This document shows positions 1-5,474 of a stretch of 8,319 nt of DNA, piece by piece (position 1 is the first letter of the stretch; each line of letters begins with the position of its first letter). The notes beneath the pieces are model-generated. The model worked only from the letters and a program-made list of their open reading frames with translations, was not told the DNA's origin and searched no databases. The DNA is taken from the NCBI GenBank assembly GCA_003641695.1, contig QNBL01000110.1, positions 1 through 8,319 of the forward strand, read 5' to 3'. This DNA is from Spirochaetota bacterium. Its GTDB lineage: Bacteria > Spirochaetota > Spirochaetia > B11-G9. Both the position numbers and the translations under genes were made by a program.

Positions 1-111
1 AAAAATCTGGAGGAACTGTCTAAGGAATTATCCTACAGCGAAGACACCCGCCTATGGAGAACGACCAGGGAAAAACTGGAGGAAAAACTTGATTCAGAAA
101 CTAACAAATAG
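1..111 (+). CDS. C-terminal end of an unrecognised protein (partial)
   Basis: Frame 1 is open from the window edge to a TAG stop at 109-111, leaving 36 residues of the C-terminus. The segment is highly charged and probably helical (it contains LEELSKEL and TREKLEEKLDSE), but this is too little to name a family. The reading frame is supported indirectly. It is the only upstream coding context for the next gene, whose strong GGAGG ribosome site and TTG start lie inside it, giving a 23-bp overlap typical of operon neighbours. The function is unknown and the 5' part lies outside the window. Confidence 0.55.
   Translation, partial: KNLEELSKELSYSEDTRLWRTTREKLEEKLDSETNK
78..82 (+). promoter_or_regulatory. 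Ribosome binding site GGAGG deciding a TTG start
   Basis: GGAGG lies 6 bases before the TTG at 89-91. The reading frame has no ATG near its beginning and the only other early candidate, a GTG at codon 24, has no such site. This site is the main reason for starting the small membrane protein at 89. Confidence 0.6.
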
Positions 112-529
112 ACTCTCAATCGTTACCCGCGGATATCTTAAGCTTACCACCGGCATAGTGAAGGCTGTTCTTATTCTTGCAGCTGCAGCGGGAATAAACA
201 TTATTCTTATTTATCCCCTATGGTACTCGGCAATCCATTACAGCACCCTCTATACGGCTGTCACGGGAACGGCGATTATTGCTGCCATACTGTTTTTTAC
301 GGTAAAATTCATACTCAGAAAAGCCGCTTCAGAAAAAGCAAAAGGAAAGTCACCGGTACTGTTTTTAATAAGACCGCTGGTTAGGACCAGCGCTGCGGTT
401 GCCGTGGTTTTCTGTCTCTATCTATTTTCAATACTTTTTTTCAGAGGGTACAGGATAGCTGCACTAACAGGCTTACTCATCTTCCTTTTTGCAGCAGGAT
501 TGATCTTTTTTTCTAAAAAAAACAACTGA
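89..529 (+). CDS. Small integral membrane protein, four predicted TM helices
   Basis: This 146-residue protein of unknown function has four strongly hydrophobic stretches, at about residues 24-47, 54-76, 99-118 and 123-141. They are separated by short basic loops (LRKAASEKAKGK around 76-87), so it is very probably an inner-membrane protein. The first 20 residues are polar and basic, fitting a cytoplasmic N-terminus. It starts at TTG with a good GGAGG site and overlaps the preceding gene by 23 bp. Its TGA shares one base with the ATG of the M23 peptidase gene (TGATG), implying translational coupling. I see no catalytic motif, and I do not recognise the family. Position suggests a role connected with the cell envelope, but that is inference from neighbours only. 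Confidence 0.75.
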   Translation: MIQKLTNRLSIVTRGYLKLTTGIVKAVLILAAAAGINIILIYPLWYSAIHYSTLYTAVTGTAIIAAILFFTVKFILRKAASEKAKGKSPVLFLIRPLVRTSAAVAVVFCLYLFSILFFRGYRIAALTGLLIFLFAAGLIFFSKKNN

Positions 530-1434
530 TGACTCCTTTTAAAAAAACCGTTCTTTCTGTGTTAATACTTACTCTCATGGTTATCCCCGTTTTTCCCGCA
601 GACAGTTATCCATTGATACGCTCTCTTACCCGGTCGGATCTTCTCTTTCAGCAGCTTTCGGGTGACATAAGACAGTACTACGTTTCCAGTGAGAACGGAA
701 GCCCTGTTCCTCCTCTTATTATTTTCAGATATATCCTCAAGAAAGACGATACACTGTTTTCTGTTGCTGCAAGGCTTAATATTTCTATTGAGACTATAGT
801 TACCCTGAACAGGTTTACTTCGCCGAATGACGCAGTGGAAGGAAAAGAGATTCTCCTGCCTAACATGCCGGGACTATTTGTGAATGAAAATCCTGATACC
901 GATCTTGAATATATAATCGCATCCTGGCGCAGAATGGGTAAAAATTCCGAAAAGGTTACTGTAAGGACCGATGAAACAGTAAAATTCTTTTTCCTGCCGG
1001 GAGAAACCTTTCATACGGTAGAAAGATCATTTTTTTTCGGACTCATGTTCCGTTTTCCCCTTCCCAAAGGGGTAATAACGTCAAGATTCGGACCCCGATT
1101 GCAGCCCTTTACCGGAAAGGAGGAATTCCATCGCGGTATTGATATAGCAGCTCCGGAAGGAACCGGAATAATGGCTTCAAGGGGAGGAATCGTAGCTGAA
1201 ATCGGGAAAAATGATATATGCGGTAATTTTATCCTTATTGATCATGAATCAGGTTATGAAACCAAGTATTGCCACCTAAAAAATATTTTAGTTTCATTGC
1301 ATCAGAAAGTAAGATCAGGTATTATAATAGGTGAAGTGGGAATGACCGGAATGGCTACAGGGCCGCATCTTCACTTCGAAATCAGGGAAAGAGGGAAAAA
1401 CAGGGACCCGCTGCTTATGATACAGGGAAAATAG
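529..1434 (+). CDS. Secreted LysM-domain M23 (LytM-type) peptidoglycan endopeptidase
   Basis: This 301-residue protein is predicted to be a periplasmic or envelope zinc metallopeptidase that cleaves peptide cross-links of peptidoglycan. Residues 1-24 form a Sec signal peptide (basic start, hydrophobic core, ending near VFPA). Residues about 67-112 are a LysM-like glycan-binding module (YILKKDDTLFSVAARLNIS, a TLNRFT segment, then EGKEILLPN). The M23 domain covers about 180-295 and has the full ligand set: H201 and D205 in HRGID, H249 in YCHL, and H280/H282 in HLH. It should therefore be an active enzyme, unlike degenerate EnvC/NlpD-type activators. The start ATG overlaps the upstream TGA by one base and has no clear Shine-Dalgarno of its own, so translation is probably coupled. 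Two bases separate its stop from the next gene. The exact substrate and any activator role are unknown. Confidence 0.93.
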   Translation: MTPFKKTVLSVLILTLMVIPVFPADSYPLIRSLTRSDLLFQQLSGDIRQYYVSSENGSPVPPLIIFRYILKKDDTLFSVAARLNISIETIVTLNRFTSPNDAVEGKEILLPNMPGLFVNENPDTDLEYIIASWRRMGKNSEKVTVRTDETVKFFFLPGETFHTVERSFFFGLMFRFPLPKGVITSRFGPRLQPFTGKEEFHRGIDIAAPEGTGIMASRGGIVAEIGKNDICGNFILIDHESGYETKYCHLKNILVSLHQKVRSGIIIGEVGMTGMATGPHLHFEIRERGKNRDPLLMIQGK

Positions 1435-1436
1435 GG

Positions 1437-2387
1437 ATGAAAAAGCACTTTGTTTCAATGGCATTATTTCTCATCTCTTTCAGCACCCTTTCTGCAGTCT
1501 CCATAAGAGGGAATTCGACCCATATTCTTGATAAAGAGATAACCTTCGGCCTTAACGATCTAGCTGCAGTCAATCTTGAAGACAGCATATTTACCGAAGG
1601 TATCGAACTCATTTTTACCCTTCCGGAAGAGCTTCTCCAGTACAGAGACAGCTTTGCGGTAACGATCTATTCTGGGATTAATACTGATGTTACTCCTGAC
1701 AAAACCGTATATACAGGACGAAAATCCTTCTTCGGTGTGCTGCCAGCTGTTAAAAAGATGTTCATAGATATCCCTGTAAAGGGAAAACTCGATATAAGCT
1801 CATCCTTCGGCACCTATGTATTAAAAGATACCATTCCCCGGGATGCTTTCCCGATTCTGATCAAGATAGAGCCTGTTATGAAAGGTATTCCATCTTCCCT
1901 CCTATCCAAGGTTTTCCATCTCAGAGTAAGTAAAATCTTGAGCGGAAACGGAGCACTTTCACTTAACGTTGATACAGGGAAGGATAAACAGAAAGAGTAC
2001 AGTGTGTTTATCGACAACAAACCGGTTGAAGACCCGGAAAACATACCGCTTCTTTCAGCAGGGTTTCATCAGCTGATGATCCGTTCAGATTTTTTTAAGG
2101 AAGTAACCACCAGATTTGCGGTAAAAGCAGGGGAAACGACAAATCTTGGTATTGTTCTAACCCCATTTAATCCGACTGTTCAGTTTGATTTTCCGGAGGG
2201 AGCCAAAGCCTACCTCGACGGGAACAAGCTCGAAACACTCTCAGGAACTGTCTCATCCATTACTCCCGGAGAACATCTGATAAGTGTCTTCATTGGAGAC
2301 TACAAAGTCAGCAAGAAATTTACCGTAAACAAGGATAAATTATATAAAATATCACTTTTTCTTGATATTTTTATCAAAGAGAATTAA
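1437..2387 (+). CDS. Exported beta-rich protein with two PEGA-like repeats
   Basis: This 316-residue protein carries a Sec signal peptide at residues 1-20 (KK start, hydrophobic core, probable cleavage after STLSA). It has no lipobox cysteine, so it is probably periplasmic or surface rather than a lipoprotein. No catalytic motif is visible. The C-terminal half holds two related beta modules. One spans about 171-245, with VFIDNKPV, an LSAGFHQLMIR turn and then KAGETTNLGIVLTP. The other spans about 246-312, with FPEGAKAYLDGNKLE, ITPGEHLISVFIGD and DKLYKISLFL. This pattern (short strand, xGxxx(V/L)DGxx, turn PGxHxI, strand) resembles PEGA/carbohydrate-binding-like domains, which often occur in cell-surface proteins. 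The N-terminal half (about 25-165) is unassigned. Two bases after the M23 gene stop, with AGGG at 1424-1427 as a ribosome site, it is surely in the same operon. A scaffolding or wall-binding role is only a guess. Confidence 0.75.
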   Translation: MKKHFVSMALFLISFSTLSAVSIRGNSTHILDKEITFGLNDLAAVNLEDSIFTEGIELIFTLPEELLQYRDSFAVTIYSGINTDVTPDKTVYTGRKSFFGVLPAVKKMFIDIPVKGKLDISSSFGTYVLKDTIPRDAFPILIKIEPVMKGIPSSLLSKVFHLRVSKILSGNGALSLNVDTGKDKQKEYSVFIDNKPVEDPENIPLLSAGFHQLMIRSDFFKEVTTRFAVKAGETTNLGIVLTPFNPTVQFDFPEGAKAYLDGNKLETLSGTVSSITPGEHLISVFIGDYKVSKKFTVNKDKLYKISLFLDIFIKEN

Positions 2388-2402
2388 CTTTTTTGTAAGT
2401 TA

Positions 2403-2511
2403 GCCGATATTAAAATTGTCGGGGGTAGCGGTGTAGTTCCCCTCCCAGTTTACTATGCTCTACACCGACAAATATTTAGGCCGATTCTTTTTGAATCGGC
2501 CTTTGTTTTTT
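2403..2511 (+). ncRNA. Candidate structured RNA ending in an intrinsic terminator
   Basis: The gene-free stretch contains more pairing than a simple terminator needs. TTGTC (2416-2420) pairs with GACAA (2467-2471), and GGTGTAG (2430-2436) pairs with CTACACC (2460-2466). Together they form a 12-bp stacked helix with a bulge GGGGGTAGC (2421-2429) and a 23-base loop. The bulged G-run (2421-2425) can pair with CCCC (2439-2442) or TCCC (2443-2446) in the loop, which would make a pseudoknot. The terminator hairpin follows 7 bases later. I do not recognise the family, and the short length argues against 6S RNA, tmRNA and RNase P RNA. No convincing promoter was seen in front, so it may be a processed 3' UTR of the upstream operon, a small RNA or a riboswitch-like leader. 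It was folded by eye only. Confidence 0.35.
2478..2511 (+). terminator. Rho-independent terminator
   Basis: A perfect 10-bp stem, AGGCCGATTC (2478-2487) with GAATCGGCCT (2493-2502), closes a TTTTT loop and is followed by the T-rich run TTGTTTTTT (2503-2511). It ends the 1-2387 operon and/or the candidate RNA just ahead of the penicillin-binding-protein promoter. On the minus strand the hairpin is followed by TAAATATTT rather than a run of T, so it is mainly a plus-strand terminator. Confidence 0.88.
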
Positions 2512-2518
2512 CAAAGTA

Positions 2519-2546
2519 TTGACAAAAACCGTTATTGAATCATAAT
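2519..2546 (+). promoter_or_regulatory. Sigma70-type promoter for the class A PBP gene
   Basis: TTGACA (2519-2524, six of six to consensus) and CATAAT (2541-2546, five of six) are separated by 16 bases, immediately after a strong terminator and before the PBP gene. Standard spacing puts the first transcribed base near 2553, only about two bases before the ATG at 2555. The message would therefore be essentially leaderless. Confidence 0.72.
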
Positions 2547-2554
2547 GTGTTGAT

Positions 2555-5059
2555 ATGATTTATACTGGCGGGAAAAAGGTACTTGTAGGCCTGATTTTAT
2601 TTTTAACTTTTTTAGCAGCCCTTATGATTGGAACCGGTTTGGGATTTTTCCTGTCCACGTCGGTAAGTACTGATATTCGTGAAGACCTCAGCACCTATAA
2701 GCCTGCACTGCCAACCCAAATCCTTGACAGAAACGGTGAACTGATAACAGAAATCTTTTCTGATGAAAAGAGAGATATCGTTCCCATCCGTGATATTCCC
2801 AAGATACTTGTCTATGCCCTCATAAGCCGAGAAGATGAAACATTTTTTAAACATCACGGCTTCAGCTTCCGTGGAACTTTCAGAGCCGCATGGAACATAC
2901 TCCTTGACAAGCTGGGTTCACGGCGGGGGTATCATTCAGGGGGCAGCAGTCTGACACAGCAGGTAGCCGGAAAACACTTCGCAGACAGAACAGACATATC
3001 CGTAAAGAGGAAACTCAAGGAACTCTGGTACTCATTTCAGTTTGAACGGACGATGTCCAAGGAAGAAATTCTGCAGCTGTATATGAATGAAATGTATTTC
3101 GGCCATAATGCATACGGCGTTGAAGCAGCATCACAGTTCTACTTTGGTCACTCTGCCAAGGAAATTACATTAGCTGAAGCCGCAATACTCGTTATACAGC
3201 TGGCGAGTCCGGCCTTGTACTCCCCTATCAATCACCCTGACCGGGCCAAATCAAGGCAGAAAGACGTTCTGGATCAAATGGTCAGTCTCGGTTATGCAAC
3301 CCGGGAAGAAGCTGATCTGTCAATGCAGCAGTACTGGGATAATTACAATTATACCCGCTCAAACATAGCCAGTGCCTACTTTGACAACAACAGTAAAGCC
3401 CCCTATTTCAGTGAGTACGTCCGCATTCAGCTTAATGACATGCTGTACGGTGCAGTAAACATAAACAAGGATGGATACATTGTTCATACAACTCTCGATC
3501 TTGGGTACCAGCACATTGCTGATTCGGTAATGAACAATGCTTTTCACAGCATAAATGAGCGATATAAAAACAAGGCTGATAGCAGACTCAGCATTGTCGA
3601 TAACAGCTACGTCCCCATAATTGATATGCTGGGGCTCGCCTTTAATCTTGAAGATATTCAGGTTGCCGGAGCACGACAGAAAAAAGCTGCCAGAGCTGTT
3701 TTTTATAAAAAGCTGACTCCTGCATTGAATGTTGTATCCATGATGCTGGGGATAACTGAACTTAACGATATATCAGAGGTTGCTTATTCAAAGGATCAGC
3801 AGTCTGCAAAGAAAACCACCGTCGAGGGAGCCCTTATCACAATAGATGACCATACGGGACAAATCCTGGCCATGGTAGGTGGAAGTGATTTTGAAACCAA
3901 GAAATATAACAGGGCTGTTGATGCTCATGTTCAGCCCGGGTCGAGTTTCAAACCTCTGTACTACTCAGCGGCGATTTCTTCCAGAAAATTCACACCCGCC
4001 ACCAGGATGTATGATGGACCGATTATCTTTTACGATGATGATGGTAACAAATATACGCCGACCAACTATTTGGGGAGTTGGGAAGGATCGGTTCTTCTCC
4101 GGCACGCGCTTGCACATTCCATGAATGTTCCCTCCCTGCAGGTACTGCAGGGGATCGGGTTTGAGGCTGCAATCGACAGAGCTTCAAAAATGCTCGGAAA
4201 ATATGATCAGCGGGAGAACAGAACTCTATTTCCAAGAAGTTTCCCCCTTGGTCTCGGTGTTACATCAGTTGCTCCTATAGATATGGCACGGGCATTTGCT
4301 ACTTTTCCCAACCGGGGGAAAGCAGTTGAACCATTCGCAATAACCTCAGTTCTTGACAGAAACGGCAGCACTATCCTGGAACCGGAGAAGGAAAGACTGA
4401 GGGAAGCACAGCGTAATAGAAAAGACGACCAGATAATGAGTCCGCAAACTGCATATATAATGGTAACCATGCTACAAAGTACTGTAGAATATGGTACTTT
4501 GAAATGGAGACGGATAAACATCGGCGGTTTCGATGGTATGCCGATGGCAGGGAAAACAGGGACAACCCAGAACTGGGGTGATGCCTGGACTGTAGGATTT
4601 TCTCCGTATTATACAACAGCAGTCTGGTTCGGATTCGATACCCCGGGAAACTCCCTGGGCAGGGAACTTACCGGTGCTACCGCTGCGGGTCCTTACTGGG
4701 CTCAGTACATGAAGGAGATCCACCGGGGACTGCCAAGGATTCAGTTTGACAAACCAGAGACAGGCCTCGTGGAACAAAAGGTGTGTGCAGTATCAGGAAA
4801 GCTTCCCACCAAATACTGTACTGACGGACTTGTGGATGAAATATTCCTTGCAGGTACCGAACCCAAGGAGTTCTGTGATATCCACACCTTTGAAAAAGAA
4901 AGAGACGATGATCTGATTAACCGCCTTCAGGATACCCTGACTATTGAAAACTTTGGAATTGATACCTTCGATACCGGGAACGGTTCACTTTCCATTCCTG
5001 ACCTCTCAACATCTCCCCGGGACGGGGGAGACAGCAATACAAATCCTCTTCTAGAGTAA
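2555..5059 (+). CDS. mrcA: Class A penicillin-binding protein (PBP1A-type), bifunctional glycosyltransferase/transpeptidase
   Basis: This 834-residue protein should polymerise lipid II glycan strands and cross-link their peptides outside the inner membrane. A short cytoplasmic start is followed by one TM anchor (about 9-33). The GT51 domain (about 55-230) has EDETFFKHHG with the expected catalytic E93, GGSSLTQQ (129-136), the KRKLKE segment (151-156) and FGHNAYGVEAAS. The transpeptidase has the SxxK nucleophile S463/K466, SMN (522-524) and KTGT (667-670), all intact. The linker between the domains (about 235-420) probably contains a small beta domain. The C-terminus has the PBP1A-type cysteine region (C744, C754, C774, with SGKLPTKYC and GTEPKEFC) and a disordered acidic/Ser-rich tail. 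ATG 2555 is the first possible start after an in-frame TAA at 2543-2545, and no Shine-Dalgarno precedes it. The ParB-like gene follows after 13 bases. PBP1A is a family-level name. Confidence 0.96.
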   Translation: MIYTGGKKVLVGLILFLTFLAALMIGTGLGFFLSTSVSTDIREDLSTYKPALPTQILDRNGELITEIFSDEKRDIVPIRDIPKILVYALISREDETFFKHHGFSFRGTFRAAWNILLDKLGSRRGYHSGGSSLTQQVAGKHFADRTDISVKRKLKELWYSFQFERTMSKEEILQLYMNEMYFGHNAYGVEAASQFYFGHSAKEITLAEAAILVIQLASPALYSPINHPDRAKSRQKDVLDQMVSLGYATREEADLSMQQYWDNYNYTRSNIASAYFDNNSKAPYFSEYVRIQLNDMLYGAVNINKDGYIVHTTLDLGYQHIADSVMNNAFHSINERYKNKADSRLSIVDNSYVPIIDMLGLAFNLEDIQVAGARQKKAARAVFYKKLTPALNVVSMMLGITELNDISEVAYSKDQQSAKKTTVEGALITIDDHTGQILAMVGGSDFETKKYNRAVDAHVQPGSSFKPLYYSAAISSRKFTPATRMYDGPIIFYDDDGNKYTPTNYLGSWEGSVLLRHALAHSMNVPSLQVLQGIGFEAAIDRASKMLGKYDQRENRTLFPRSFPLGLGVTSVAPIDMARAFATFPNRGKAVEPFAITSVLDRNGSTILEPEKERLREAQRNRKDDQIMSPQTAYIMVTMLQSTVEYGTLKWRRINIGGFDGMPMAGKTGTTQNWGDAWTVGFSPYYTTAVWFGFDTPGNSLGRELTGATAAGPYWAQYMKEIHRGLPRIQFDKPETGLVEQKVCAVSGKLPTKYCTDGLVDEIFLAGTEPKEFCDIHTFEKERDDDLINRLQDTLTIENFGIDTFDTGNGSLSIPDLSTSPRDGGDSNTNPLLE

Positions 5060-5060
5060 C

Positions 5061-5064
5061 AGGA
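5061..5064 (+). promoter_or_regulatory. Ribosome binding site AGGA for the ParB-like gene
   Basis: AGGA lies 8 bases before the ATG at 5073, inside the 13-base gap after the PBP stop codon. It supports this start and co-transcription with the PBP gene. Confidence 0.5.
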
Positions 5065-5072
5065 TATCTTGG

Positions 5073-5474
5073 ATGCAGGTAAGAATTGAAGATATTAAAA
5101 TTAAAAAAAGGGCTCGGCATGATCTTGGAGAACTGAAAGATCTTGCAAAAAGTCTCAGCGAGCACGGCCTTATGAATCCGGTATCCATTACGGAAAACAA
5201 GATTTTAATATCCGGTCACAGAAGAATTGAAGCAGCCAAACTGCTGGGATGGAAAACCATCGAGGCTATTGTCCACCCAAACCTGAGTAAAATAGAACTC
5301 CTGGAAATGGAAATAGACGAGAACCTGCACCGGAAAGATTTCACCTCCGATGAGATTGTCGAGGCTTTTCACCAATTAGAGCACCTTAAAAATCCGGGTT
5401 TCTTTAGAAAACTCTTAAACTTTTTCAAGGAACTCTTTTTAAAAATAACGGGTTTATTCCGTAAAAAGAGCTAA
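5073..5474 (+). CDS. Short ParB-like (ParB/Srx fold) protein without HTH, with amphipathic C-terminal helix
   Basis: This 133-residue protein has the three conserved stretches of the ParB N-terminal domain. Box I is at about 12-39 (RARHDLGELKDLAKSLSEHG then NPVSI), the phosphate-binding box II at 44-60 (ISGHRRIEAAKLLGW), and box III at 83-94 (ENLHRKDFTSDE). In ParB and Noc these boxes form a CTP-binding switch; the GHRR variant is also common in other ParB-like proteins. The protein stops where a DNA-binding HTH would begin, so it is not a full-length plasmid or chromosome ParB. After N107-P108-G109 it ends in a helix (110-132) with F/L/I on one face and K/R on the other, suggesting membrane contact. 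It is 13 bases downstream of the PBP gene and probably co-transcribed. Its last 21 bp overlap the convergent P83/100-like gene. The fold assignment is good; the function is unknown. Confidence 0.85.
   Translation: MQVRIEDIKIKKRARHDLGELKDLAKSLSEHGLMNPVSITENKILISGHRRIEAAKLLGWKTIEAIVHPNLSKIELLEMEIDENLHRKDFTSDEIVEAFHQLEHLKNPGFFRKLLNFFKELFLKITGLFRKKS
5440..5462 (-). terminator. Weak possible terminator at the convergent gene ends
   Basis: Read on the minus strand, ACGG-AATAAAC-CCGT (5462-5448) is a 4-bp hairpin followed by TATTTTT (5446-5440). It coincides with the stop codon of the P83/100-like gene (5456-5454, in the loop). An outer inverted repeat, CTCTTTTT (5433-5440) with AAAAAGAG (5463-5470), surrounds it. 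The stem is short, so this is a tentative call. Confidence 0.25.

Noticed and set aside
2362..2377. TTGATA / TATCAA hairpin at the end of the PEGA-like gene as a terminator
   Set aside because: The stem is only 6 A/T-rich pairs and lacks a proper T-run. The strong terminator about 100 bases later is the real candidate.
2362..2390. TTGATA (2362-2367) with TAACTT (2385-2390) as a promoter for the candidate RNA
   Set aside because: The -10 matches only about three of six positions and the area is generally A/T rich. It was too weak to annotate.
4023..4777. Several minus-strand open frames inside the transpeptidase region of the PBP gene
   Set aside because: They overlap each other and a fully conserved enzyme, and show no domain or signal-peptide logic. 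They are shadows of the plus-strand gene.
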